From Algoriphagus aestuarii (GTDB lineage: Bacteria; Bacteroidota; Bacteroidia; Cytophagales; Cyclobacteriaceae), in NCBI GenBank assembly GCA_017051695.1, contig JAFIDK010000002.1:682001-746000 (forward strand): a DNA stretch of 64,000 nt, given 5' to 3'. The notes under the pieces are model-generated. The model worked only from the letters and a program-made list of their open reading frames with translations. It was not told the origin of the DNA and did no database searches. The position numbers were made by a program, and so were the translations under genes. This document shows, piece by piece, positions 16,026 through 25,700 of this stretch. The first letter of the stretch is position 1, and the number at the start of each line of letters is the position of its first letter.

Positions 16026-18503
16026 ATGGTAATACCCAAGTCACTTTTAAAGGTCATTTTTCTAACACTGATCTTTTTACCGAATTTTCTTTTTGCTCAG
16101 TCAAGCATTTTCGGTGTCGTTCATGATTCTCAAAGTCAAATCCCACTTGAATTTGGAAGTGTTGCTGTTTACCATGGCTCTGATAGTAGTTTGGTCAATG
16201 GAGGAATAACTGATAAGGATGGGGCTTTTTTAATTACTGATCTGGGGTCTGGCGACTATTATTTGCAGATCACATATATAGGGTATCTAACGAAGGTTCT
16301 ATCGAAATTCACACTGGAAAAAAAAGAGAATAAAAATCTAGGTGTTCTGACTTTATCTACCGATCAGACCATATTAGACGGAGTTGAGGTTCAAAGTCAA
16401 AAGATCTCCAGCAGCTTCCAACTGGAAAAACAAAGTTATTCGACTGAAAACTTTCAGACTGCCCAAGGAGGAAGTGCCTCTGACATACTCAAGAATCTGC
16501 CTGGAGTATCCATCAATGTAGATGGTCAGATCTCGATTAGAGGCACAAGTGGATTTGTAATCATGATCAATGGCAAACCTGTTCAATCTGATCCAATGAT
16601 GATTTTAAGTCAATTACCTGCAAATAGCATTGAAAAAATAGATTGGATATCCTCTCCTTCTGCCCAATATGATTCTGAAGGAAAAGGTGGAATGATCAAT
16701 GTGATCACAAAATCCGGAACCACTGACGGGCTATCCGTCCAATTCAACACCAAGTTGGGAATGCCTCCTATCGAAAACTATGGAAATGCAGAGCGGGCAA
16801 AACGATATGGAGCTGATTTTAACCTAAACTACCTAAAAGATAAATGGGATATTTCTGTTGGAGCCAGTTTTCAAAGAAATGATATCGCTGGAAGAAGGGT
16901 TGGTAATGTCATGACCATGTCTGGTGACACCACCACATTTTTTCCATCTGAAGGAGAAAGAAGCATCGATGAAAAGAACTATTCCGGAAGGTTTACCATT
17001 GGATATCACCCCTCGGAGAAAAGTGCTTTTAGCCTAGGCTTTTATGGTGCTGTCAGAGATAAATTACGAACGGCCGACATTCTCTATTATGATAATCACG
17101 CCATGGTCAATGGTCAGGAGCTCTATAATTTTCAATATTTCAATGCCAATGACCAAAACCGCCGTGGCGATGTGGTATTAGGTAGCCTTGATTATTCCCA
17201 CGAATTCGAAAAAGGGTCTAAAATCAGCAGTTCATTTCTCTATGAATACAGTATGCTGGGTGGTCCTACCTCAAATTTAAATTTGGGATACCCAGACTTA
17301 AGTATAGTTTACCAAGAGGAATACAACACAAATGACAACCCACTAAACGGTATCAGATATAATCTGGATTATACACTTAAACCCTATTCTTTTGGCCAAT
17401 TAATCGTAGGATATCAATTCCGAAAACTGGATCATAAAGGTGATTTTCTATATGAAAGAAAAAACAACGAAACTGGTGAGTTCGAACTTGTCCCCGACTT
17501 TTCCAGCAATGTAGAATTGAAAAGAAGTATTCATTCTGGCTATATCCAACTGGACAAAAAATTTGAGAAATTAAGCTACGGATTGGGTGTCCGGGTAGAA
17601 AGCATGGATAGGAGCTTTGATTTAAAAGACAAAGCCGGAATAGTCGACACAGTTTACCTATACGATTTTATACGTCCGTTTTTCACTGGTAATTTAGGCT
17701 ATCAGATCAAAGAAGGACTTCAGTTAAAAGCTAATTTTAGCCAGCGGATCGAGCGGACCACGACATTTAAAATGAATCCCTTTCCAGAGAGAGAGCATTC
17801 CGAAACTCTTGAGCAGGGGGACCCAAACCTACTCCCGGAGTTTATTAATCTTGCTGAAGTTGGTATCATCAAAACCTGGGACGCTTCCAGCTTTTATGCC
17901 ACGGCTTACCATTCCAGAGTAGAAAATCTGGTAAACAGAGTGAATACCGTTTATAATGACACCATATTGAATAGAATTTATTCTAATGTCGGAACAGGTA
18001 AATCCACAGGTATTGATTTAGGATTAGAAATTTTCCCGACTAGCTGGTGGAATGTTTTTGGAGGTTTAAACCTTTATCATTATTCTATAAAAGGAAGTTT
18101 TGATAATCGACCTGTAAATACTGAAACTTGGGTACACTCACTAAATATCAACAGCACTTTTACGCTAAAAAAGAACTGGAGTATCCAAGGAACTTTAAAT
18201 TATCTGTCTGAAAGAGTAACAGCCCAAGGAGAAGATTCCAGATTTTATACTCCCAGCATCGTCATCAAAAAGACCTGGCTGGACAATAGGCTTTCCGCAA
18301 ACTTAATTTGGCAAAACATTGACATGGGTATTTTGGATACCAATGAGCAGCGGATCACCACTTATCGGGACGGGGAGTTTTATACGACGACCAATTATAT
18401 TCAGGAGGTGGATATGGTGATACTGAACCTTTCTTACACTCTCAATCGTTCCAAAAACAAAGCAAAATTCGTCAAGAGTGAATTTGGTGAAAATGAGTTT
18501 TAA
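16026..18503 (+). CDS. TonB-dependent receptor, outer-membrane beta-barrel family
   Basis: The frame can be opened at a GTG at 16002, but the ATG at 16026 gives a clean signal peptide (MVIPKSLLKVIFLTLIFLPN, ending FLFAQ), so that start is preferred (825 residues). After it comes a carboxypeptidase-regulatory-like domain (IFGVVHDSQSQIPLEFGSVA...), then a plug (ASDILKNLPGVSINVDGQIS, GFVIMINGKPV, EGKGGMINVITK). A long beta-barrel of the PF14905 type follows, lacking a classical TonB-receptor C-terminal phenylalanine. The substrate is unknown. It ends 11 bp before the HMA-AraC regulator and leads into the copper genes, so it may be co-transcribed and copper-linked, which is inference from position only. 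Confidence 0.88.
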   Translation: MVIPKSLLKVIFLTLIFLPNFLFAQSSIFGVVHDSQSQIPLEFGSVAVYHGSDSSLVNGGITDKDGAFLITDLGSGDYYLQITYIGYLTKVLSKFTLEKKENKNLGVLTLSTDQTILDGVEVQSQKISSSFQLEKQSYSTENFQTAQGGSASDILKNLPGVSINVDGQISIRGTSGFVIMINGKPVQSDPMMILSQLPANSIEKIDWISSPSAQYDSEGKGGMINVITKSGTTDGLSVQFNTKLGMPPIENYGNAERAKRYGADFNLNYLKDKWDISVGASFQRNDIAGRRVGNVMTMSGDTTTFFPSEGERSIDEKNYSGRFTIGYHPSEKSAFSLGFYGAVRDKLRTADILYYDNHAMVNGQELYNFQYFNANDQNRRGDVVLGSLDYSHEFEKGSKISSSFLYEYSMLGGPTSNLNLGYPDLSIVYQEEYNTNDNPLNGIRYNLDYTLKPYSFGQLIVGYQFRKLDHKGDFLYERKNNETGEFELVPDFSSNVELKRSIHSGYIQLDKKFEKLSYGLGVRVESMDRSFDLKDKAGIVDTVYLYDFIRPFFTGNLGYQIKEGLQLKANFSQRIERTTTFKMNPFPEREHSETLEQGDPNLLPEFINLAEVGIIKTWDASSFYATAYHSRVENLVNRVNTVYNDTILNRIYSNVGTGKSTGIDLGLEIFPTSWWNVFGGLNLYHYSIKGSFDNRPVNTETWVHSLNINSTFTLKKNWSIQGTLNYLSERVTAQGEDSRFYTPSIVIKKTWLDNRLSANLIWQNIDMGILDTNEQRITTYRDGEFYTTTNYIQEVDMVILNLSYTLNRSKNKAKFVKSEFGENEF

Positions 18504-18514
18504 AGAATGAAGTA

Positions 18515-19084
18515 ATGGTTTCTCCAGAAGTCTTAATCAAAAACATGGTATGTCCCCGATGTATCGAGGCAGTAAAAGGAATTCTGATTGATTTGGGTAT
18601 TTCTTTTCAATCCGTCGCATTGGGGAAAGTGGTCCTTCAAAAAACCTTAACCAATAGCCAGGAAGAAAAATTTGCCAATAAGCTTGAAATTCAAGGTTTC
18701 GAGCTTTTAAAAGGTGAAAAATCTACCATGATTTCCAAGATTAAATCACTTTTAATCGATCAAATCCACTATTCCAAAGAACCTCTGCATACTAACTATT
18801 CCACTTTTTTGGCAGATAAGTTAAACGAGGAATACAGTCATCTTTCCCGGCTGTTTTCTGCTGTAGAAGGGATCACCATTGAGAAATTCATCACCAGGCA
18901 AAAGATCGAGAAAGTGAAGGAACTGCTCATCTACAATGAGTTGACTTTATCAGAAATTGCTTTCCAAATGGAATACTCTAGTGTAGCTTATTTATCTACC
19001 CAATTCAAGAAAGAGACCGGAATGACCCCTTCTGAGTTTAAAAAGGATAAAAAATCTGTACGAAACAGCCTGGATACTATTTAA
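18515..19084 (+). CDS. AraC-family regulator with N-terminal heavy-metal-associated-like domain
   Basis: The 189-residue protein joins two parts. Residues 1-70 look like a heavy-metal-associated domain: a beta strand LIKNMVC, a metal-loop C13-P-R-C16, helix IEAVKGILIDLG, then FQSVALGKVVL and a second helix ending IQGFELL. Residues 85-185 are an AraC-type helix-turn-helix (TIEKFITRQKIEKVKELLIYNE...LSEIAFQMEYSSVAYLSTQFKKETGMTPSEFK). Such HMA-AraC proteins occur beside copper genes in Bacteroidota. The CxxC pair suggests direct Cu(I) sensing (inferred). It sits 11 bp behind the TonB receptor gene and 120 bp before copA. Confidence 0.85.
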   Translation: MVSPEVLIKNMVCPRCIEAVKGILIDLGISFQSVALGKVVLQKTLTNSQEEKFANKLEIQGFELLKGEKSTMISKIKSLLIDQIHYSKEPLHTNYSTFLADKLNEEYSHLSRLFSAVEGITIEKFITRQKIEKVKELLIYNELTLSEIAFQMEYSSVAYLSTQFKKETGMTPSEFKKDKKSVRNSLDTI

Positions 19085-19204
19085 AACTTTCAATTTTTTG
19101 AGGCTCTTGAGAAATCAAAATCTTATAAAAGAAGCTCAAAATTCTATAACAATTCCGGATGACATTCTTACGAAGTTTGTAAAGTCATAAGACTACAACT
19201 CGTC

Positions 19205-21439
19205 ATGTCAACTACAAGCCATATACAACCAGTAAAAAACACCTATCCTGTCACAGGAATGACTTGTGCTGCCTGCGCAAACAGCGTGGAAACCATTTTA
19301 TCCTACACAGATGGTGTAAAATCCGCTTCAGTCAATTTCGCCTCCAATTCAGTTTTAGTGGAATATGATCCCAGTCAAATTCAACCCGAAGGCTTAAATG
19401 AGGCCTTAACAGCAATCGGTTATGGTTTGGTCATCACCGAAGGAAATACGGAAGAAGCTGGCGAAAAAGCACAACTGGAATATTACGAACAAGTCAAGAA
19501 ACGAACTATTGGAGCAGCAATTCTAACGCTTCCGATTTTTATCCTAGGGATGCTTTTTATGGACTGGAATCCTGGAAAATGGATTTCCATGATGTTAGCT
19601 ATTCCTGTACTCTTCTTTTTTGGTAAAAATTTCTTTGTGAATGCCTGGAAGCAAGCCATGCATGCGAAAGCCAATATGGATACTCTGGTAGCACTGAGTA
19701 CCGGCATCGCATTTATCTTCAGTGTTTTAAATACAATCTTCCCTGAATTCTGGACAGAACGAGGGATCATGCCACATGTATATTATGAGGCAGCAACTGT
19801 GATCATTACTTTTATCAGTTTTGGAAAGCTTCTAGAGGAAAAAGCAAAATCCAATACGACCACAGCTCTCAAGAAACTGATGGGCTTGCAACCCAAATCC
19901 TTGAAAGCGATAATTGATGGTGAAGAAATAGAAATTCCGATTTCAGAAGTACAAAAAGGATATGAAATCTTAGTCAGACCAGGAGAAAAAATCCCTGTTG
20001 ACGGGAAGGTGATATCGGGCAATTCTTATGTAGATGAAAGCATGATTTCCGGTGAACCGGTTCCTGTTGAGAAAAAGGAAAATGATGGTGTTTTTGCAGG
20101 CACAGTCAATCAGAAAGGAAGTTTTCATTTTAAGGCTGAAAAAGTAGGAAGTGAAACTTTACTTTCACAAATCATCAAAAGGGTTCAGGAAGCTCAGGGC
20201 AGTAAAGCTCCTGTTCAGAAATTGGCAGATAAAATCTCCAGCATCTTCGTTCCCACGGTGATTTTGATTTCAATCTTGACTTTTGCTGCTTGGATGATTT
20301 GGGGCGGTGAAGAAGCATTTACGCATGCTTTGCTTACTTCTGTCACAGTGTTGGTGATAGCATGCCCTTGTGCTTTGGGACTGGCAACCCCCACTGCAAT
20401 AATGGTAGGTGTTGGAAAAGGTGCAGAAAACAACATCTTAATTAAAGATGCGAAAAGCCTCGAGCTCGCTCATCAGGTCAATGCAGTAGTACTGGATAAA
20501 ACAGGGACAATCACTGCGGGCAAACCAAGTGTGAGCGATGAAAAATGGCTTTCAGAAGAAATTAAGCATGAATTTAGCCCTCTATTATTAGCTATTGAAT
20601 CCAAGTCAGAACATCCATTGGCAGAAGCTGTCTCTAAGTTTTTGACTGAAAATCAGGTAAAAAAATCAAGCATTCAGGATTTTCAAAGTCTAACAGGTAA
20701 GGGAGCTAAAGCAAAACTTGATTCAGGAAATGACTACTTTGTCGGTAATCAAAGGTTAATGGAATCCGAAGGAATCTCCCTACCTAGGGATTTTGAATCC
20801 TTAGGAAGTCAATGGAAATCTGAAGCAAAAACTGTGATTTACTTTGCTGATAACAAAAAAGTTCTTGCGATTCTATCCATTTCTGATGAGATCAAACCAA
20901 GTTCAAAACAGGCTATTGAAGAGCTTCAAAAACAGAATATCGCTGTTTATATGCTGACAGGAGATAATCATCAAACTGCTTCAGAAGTAGCAAGACAAGT
21001 TGGACTGACTGATTTCAGATCAGAGGTCTTACCATCGGATAAATCGGATTTTATCAAAGAGCTACAAAGCAAAGGAAAAGTAGTAGCGATGGTCGGTGAT
21101 GGAATCAATGATTCAGAGGCCTTGGCTCAGGCTGATGTCAGCATTGCTATGGGTCATGGTTCTGATATTGCAATGGATGTGGCTAAAATGACCATTATTT
21201 CATCGGATCTAAAGGCAATCCCAAAAGCATTAAACCTGTCAAAAATGACTGTCAATGGTATTCATCAAAACCTTTTTTGGGCTTTTGTCTATAACCTAAT
21301 TGGAATTCCTGTTGCAGCAGGATTGCTCTACCCTTTCAATGGTTTCTTGCTTGACCCAATGATTGCTGGAGGAGCAATGGCATTTAGTTCCGTTTCGGTA
21401 GTTTTGAACAGTCTTAGGTTAAAGAGAAAGAAAATCTAG
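19205..21439 (+). CDS. copA: Copper-translocating P1B-type ATPase CopA
   Basis: This 744-residue pump has one N-terminal HMA domain ([12 protein letters not shown]21 and C24) and eight predicted membrane helices. The Cu(I) entry motif is CPC in [12 protein letters not shown], the actuator motif is SGEPVPVEK, and the phosphorylation motif is DKTGTIT. The nucleotide-binding domain shows SEHPLAEAV, and the hinge reads [10 protein letters not shown]...[14 protein letters not shown]. These are diagnostic for Cu(I)/Ag(I) exporters of the P1B-1 class, which drive copper from cytosol to periplasm. It lies downstream of the HMA-AraC regulator and upstream of a CopZ-like chaperone gene, and is the cytosolic export step of the copper island. 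Confidence 0.95.
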   Translation: MSTTSHIQPVKNTYPVTGMTCAACANSVETILSYTDGVKSASVNFASNSVLVEYDPSQIQPEGLNEALTAIGYGLVITEGNTEEAGEKAQLEYYEQVKKRTIGAAILTLPIFILGMLFMDWNPGKWISMMLAIPVLFFFGKNFFVNAWKQAMHAKANMDTLVALSTGIAFIFSVLNTIFPEFWTERGIMPHVYYEAATVIITFISFGKLLEEKAKSNTTTALKKLMGLQPKSLKAIIDGEEIEIPISEVQKGYEILVRPGEKIPVDGKVISGNSYVDESMISGEPVPVEKKENDGVFAGTVNQKGSFHFKAEKVGSETLLSQIIKRVQEAQGSKAPVQKLADKISSIFVPTVILISILTFAAWMIWGGEEAFTHALLTSVTVLVIACPCALGLATPTAIMVGVGKGAENNILIKDAKSLELAHQVNAVVLDKTGTITAGKPSVSDEKWLSEEIKHEFSPLLLAIESKSEHPLAEAVSKFLTENQVKKSSIQDFQSLTGKGAKAKLDSGNDYFVGNQRLMESEGISLPRDFESLGSQWKSEAKTVIYFADNKKVLAILSISDEIKPSSKQAIEELQKQNIAVYMLTGDNHQTASEVARQVGLTDFRSEVLPSDKSDFIKELQSKGKVVAMVGDGINDSEALAQADVSIAMGHGSDIAMDVAKMTIISSDLKAIPKALNLSKMTVNGIHQNLFWAFVYNLIGIPVAAGLLYPFNGFLLDPMIAGGAMAFSSVSVVLNSLRLKRKKI

Positions 21440-21553
21440 CATTTTGTCCAGTGTACCAAGTAACTCTCATCAACTTGACACCCTTTCAGAACTACTATTG
21501 ATTTAAACCCAAATTTTCCAATATTTCAATTATTAAAATTTTCCAATTCCATT

Positions 21554-21763
21554 ATGAAAACTCAAAAATTCAAAACCAACATTAATTGCGGTAATTGTCT
21601 GGCTAAAGTCACTCCATTGCTAAATGCTGAGCCTAAAATCAAATCCTGGAATGTAGACTTGGAAAGTGAAGACCGTATTCTAACTGTAGAATCTGAGAGC
21701 ATTACACCAGAAGAAGTCTTTAAAACCGTAATCAAATCAGGATTTATTGCCAAACCTGAATAA
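21554..21763 (+). CDS. CopZ-like heavy-metal-associated copper chaperone
   Basis: The 69-residue single-domain protein has the ferredoxin-like HMA layout: strand FKTNINC, loop C12-G-N-C15, helix LAKVTPLLNAEPKI, strand SWNVDLES, then a second helix ITPEEVFKTVIKSGF. The metal loop reads INCGNC rather than the usual MxCxxC. It would carry Cu(I) to CopA, whose gene ends 114 bp upstream. The next gene begins 27 bp downstream. Confidence 0.85.
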   Translation: MKTQKFKTNINCGNCLAKVTPLLNAEPKIKSWNVDLESEDRILTVESESITPEEVFKTVIKSGFIAKPE

Positions 21764-21789
21764 ATTGCAAACAAATTGAACCTTCTGGA

Positions 21790-22236
21790 ATGCGAAAAAT
21801 CTTATTGTCCTTTCTGCTATTTACTTTAATTGCCAGTGTGAAAGCTCAAACTAACGTGGCGCTTCCCGTGGTCAAATCAAGCATTAAAGGGATCAATGTT
21901 TATGGGAAACCCATCGATAATCAAACCAGATGTCAACATTGGCATTCTGAATTGGATATCATCGCAATTAAATTCAAATGCTGTGAAAAGTATTATCCAT
22001 GCTTTTCTTGCCATGAAGAAACTGCAGATCATCCACCAAAGGTTTGGCCAAAAGACGAGTTTAATTCCAAAGCAATCCTTTGTGGAGTTTGCGGTACAGA
22101 GTTATCAATCACTGATTATCAAAGCAGTAACAACACTTGTCCCAATTGCAAAGCAGCCTTTAATCCCGGGTGTAGCAATCATTATCATTTGTATTTCGAA
22201 ACAGATGATAAAAAGAAGAAAGAACCTAATTCATAA
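21790..22236 (+). CDS. Secreted CHY zinc-finger protein
   Basis: The 148-residue product has an apparent Sec signal peptide (MRKILLSFLLFTLIASVKAQ) followed by a complete CHY zinc finger. The C48/H50/H52 set is followed by CC at 64-65, C71-FSC-H75, H81, C98/C101, C117/C120, C128 and HYH at 131-133. CHY fingers are normally cytosolic, for example in fungal Hot13 and eukaryotic Pirh2, and are tied to redox-sensitive metal binding. There is no internal methionine, so removing the signal would need a GTG start. Placement between the CopZ-like and HYC_CC_PP genes argues for a periplasmic copper or zinc-buffering role (inferred). Confidence 0.8.
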   Translation: MRKILLSFLLFTLIASVKAQTNVALPVVKSSIKGINVYGKPIDNQTRCQHWHSELDIIAIKFKCCEKYYPCFSCHEETADHPPKVWPKDEFNSKAILCGVCGTELSITDYQSSNNTCPNCKAAFNPGCSNHYHLYFETDDKKKKEPNS

Positions 22237-22257
22237 AAAAGCCGTACTTTTACAGCA

Positions 22258-22677
22258 TTGAAAAAGATACTCTCCATAACATTATCCTTCATCCTGCTAT
22301 TTTCTAGTATTGGGATGGCTAGGTCCACTCACTTCTGTGGTGGAATGGAGATGTTGAGTGAATTGTCATTAAAAGCTGCCCACATTGATTGTGGAATGGA
22401 ACAGGTACTTCCAGATTGCGATTCAGAAAAAGAGCATCAAAATCATTTCAAATCCAGTCATTGTTGCGACAATGAATTTGAACTTGTAAATATGGATGAG
22501 GACTTTAGCTTCGCAAAAGCTGGAATTAATCTTCATTTAGATTTCGCTGTTGCTTTTGTTCATACTTTCATTTTTAATAGAATTATACAGGAAGAGTCTC
22601 TTTCTGAAATCCCCTTTTATACCCCTCCTATTCTGGAACTTGACCAACAGGTTTTGTTTCAGACTTTTATAATTTAA
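22258..22677 (+). CDS. HYC_CC_PP-type small secreted protein of the copper locus
   Basis: The 139-residue frame starts at TTG (22258). That start is preferred because it gives a signal peptide (MKKILSITLSFILLFSSIG), whereas the first ATG would lose it. The mature part shows the family's marker residues: HFCGG near its start, a HCC motif in the middle, and YTPPIL near the end. Other cysteines and methionines (GGMEM, DCGMEQVLPDC) could bind copper. Proteins of this type recur beside CusABC genes in Bacteroidota, with no defined function. The stop lies about 97 bp before cusA. Confidence 0.72.
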   Translation: MKKILSITLSFILLFSSIGMARSTHFCGGMEMLSELSLKAAHIDCGMEQVLPDCDSEKEHQNHFKSSHCCDNEFELVNMDEDFSFAKAGINLHLDFAVAFVHTFIFNRIIQEESLSEIPFYTPPILELDQQVLFQTFII

Positions 22678-22774
22678 TCCTGTGATGTACCGGGGTGCGA
22701 ACCTCAATTTCTGACCAAGTACATTTATATGCTTTGGTTTAATCCTATTCTGGTCATTTTATCAGATTCATCAC

Positions 22775-25700
22775 ATGTTAAATTCCATCATCAAGTATTT
22801 TCTTGAAAATAAACTCGTAACGGTTCTTCTTTTGATCGGCATGATCTTATGGGGAATCATTACAGCTCCTTTTGGATGGGAAGTAGGTTCTTTACCTTCT
22901 GATCCTGTCCCTGTGGATGCCATTCCTGATATCGGGGATAACCAGCAAATTGTTTTTACAAACTGGCCTGGGAGATCTCCACAAGATATCGAGGATCAAA
23001 TATCCTATCCCCTTACCACTTATTTGCTAGGGATTCCTGGAGTAAAATCGATTCGAAGTTCATCTATATTCGGCTTTTCCAGCATTTACATCATCTTCAA
23101 TGAGGAAACAGAATTCTACTGGTCTAGATCCAGAATTCTTGAAAAGCTAAATTCCTTACCCTCTGGACTATTGCCAGAAGGCGTCCAACCAGCCTTAGGC
23201 CCTGATGCGACTGCTTTGGGCCAGGTATTTTGGTATACTCTAGAAGGACGTGACTCAAATGGAAATCCCACCGGTGGCTGGGACTTGCATGAAATCCGTG
23301 CTGTCCAGGATTTCTATGTCAAATATGCCTTAAATGCAGTCGAAGGGGTTTCTGAAGTAGCTTCCATAGGAGGATTTGTGCAGGAATACCAAATTGATGT
23401 CAATCCAGATGCACTTAAGGCCTTCAATATTCCATTGATCAAAGTGATGGATGCAGTAAAAAAATCCAACCGCGATGTGGGTGCAAAGACCCTGGAAATC
23501 AATCAAGCTGAGTATTTAGTACGAGGTCTGGGATACATCAAAAATCTGGAGGACATCGAAACGGCAGTAGTTTCTGTGCAAGACAATGTACCCATTCGCA
23601 TCAAAGATGTTGCTGTAGTTTCCTTAGGGCCTGCCAACAGAAGAGGAGCCTTGGACAAAGATGGTGCTGAGGTCGTTGGAGGTGTAGTAGTCGCAAGGTA
23701 TGGCGCAAACCCATTAGCGGTCATTAAAGATGTCAAAGGTAAAATCACTGAAATCAGTTCAGGACTACCCAAGAAAACTTTGGCGAATGGCACAGTTAGT
23801 CAATTGACCATCGTCCCGTTTTATGATCGATCTCAATTGATTTCTGAAACCTTGGGAACCCTCGAAGAAGCATTGACTTTGGAGTTATTGATCACCATTT
23901 TGGTAGTTATTGTAATGGTTTATAACCTCAGGGCTTCACTATTGATTTCCAGTTTATTACCTATATCAGTTTTGATGGTATTCATAGCAATGAGGTATTT
24001 TGGAATAGATGCCAATATTGTAGCCTTATCAGGAATAGCCATTGCTATAGGAACCATGGTTGATTTGGGAATTATCCTTTCAGAAAATATCATTAAACAC
24101 CTCGAAGAGTCTCCTAAGGACCAGAAACTGATCGATACGATTTACAAGGCTTCTTCTGAAGTGGCGACAGCAATTTTGACTGCGGTCTCCACTACGATCG
24201 TATCATTTATTCCGGTGTTCACGTTAGAAGCAGCAGAAGGCAAGCTGTTTGGACCTTTGGCTTTCACCAAGACTTTTGCCTTGGTAGCCGCATTGATTGT
24301 TTCCTTATTGATTTTACCGAGTTTAGCCCATTTCTTTTTCGGAATCAATCTCAAAAAATCAAAATTCCAAAAATTCATTCCGGTAGGATTGGTTTTGCTG
24401 GGCGTTTTTGCCTTGGCAATCGGATATAGCTGGGCTGGAATAATGCTGCTGTTATTCGGTGGTTTGAGCTTTGGTAAAGCATATTTGAAATCCTCTTCCA
24501 TTCAGATAAGCAATAGATGGAATAGTTTGATCGAAAATGCAGAGCTCTATCTAGTTGTGATAGGAGTTGTATGGTTACTGGCAAAATACTGGCTTCCCCT
24601 TGGTCCAGCAGAAAGCCTGTTTACAAATTTCTTTTTCGTTGCACTATTAGTGGGATTGATTTTAGGAGCATTCGCCATCCTCGAACATTTTTATAAAAGT
24701 ATCCTGAGATGGTGCCTCAATTATAAAACAGCATTTCTTGGTATTCCAACCATCCTTATTTTAATGGGAGGAAGTATCTGGTTAGGAATTAACGGCGTTT
24801 TTGGTTTTATCCCAAAAGGCTTTGACCTAATCGGTGTTAATATCCGTCCAACAAAAGTTTGGTCTTCCCTCTCCCACACTTTTCCAGGAATTGGGAAAGA
24901 ATTCATGCCTTCTTTAGATGAAGGAAGCTTCTTATTGATGCCTACTTCCATGCCACATTCCGGTATTGAATTCAATGGAGAGGTAGTTTCAAAACTGGAC
25001 ATGATGCTGACCAATATTCCAGAGGTGGATTTGACTGTAGGAAAACTGGGAAGAGTAGAGTCAGCATTGGATCCCGCTCCGATCTCAATGTATGAAAATG
25101 TGATCAACTACAAACCTGAATACATCCTCGATGAAGATGGGTATCGGTTAAGATTTCAGACTGATAAAAACAACCGCTTTATTTTGACTAGCGGAGACAG
25201 CTTATCCAATGAAGATGCTATTGCAAGAGGAATCAAAAAATCACAGTTGATTCCAGATGAAGACGGCTTGTATTTTCGAAATTGGAGAAGTCATGTAAAT
25301 TCTCCAGATGATATTTGGAATGAAATTATTCAGGTCACAAAAATCCCAGGAGTCACATCTGCCCCAAAATTGCAACCCATAGAAACCCGACTGATCATGC
25401 TCCAAACTGGCATGAGAGCACCCATGGGTATCAAAGTATATGGACCTGATTTACAAACAATTGAAAATTTCGGCTTAAAGTTAGAAAGTATCCTAAAAGA
25501 TGTTCCTTCTGTCAAAGCAGAAGCAGCTTTTGCCGATAGAATCGTCGGTAAACCCTACTTACTCCTACGGATTAAAAGAGAGGAAATTTCACGGTTTGGG
25601 TTGAATATAGAAGATGTCCAACAAACCATAGAAACTGCCATCGGAGGCATGAATATCACCACCACAGTAGAGGGAAGAGAACGTTTTCCTGTACGTGTGA

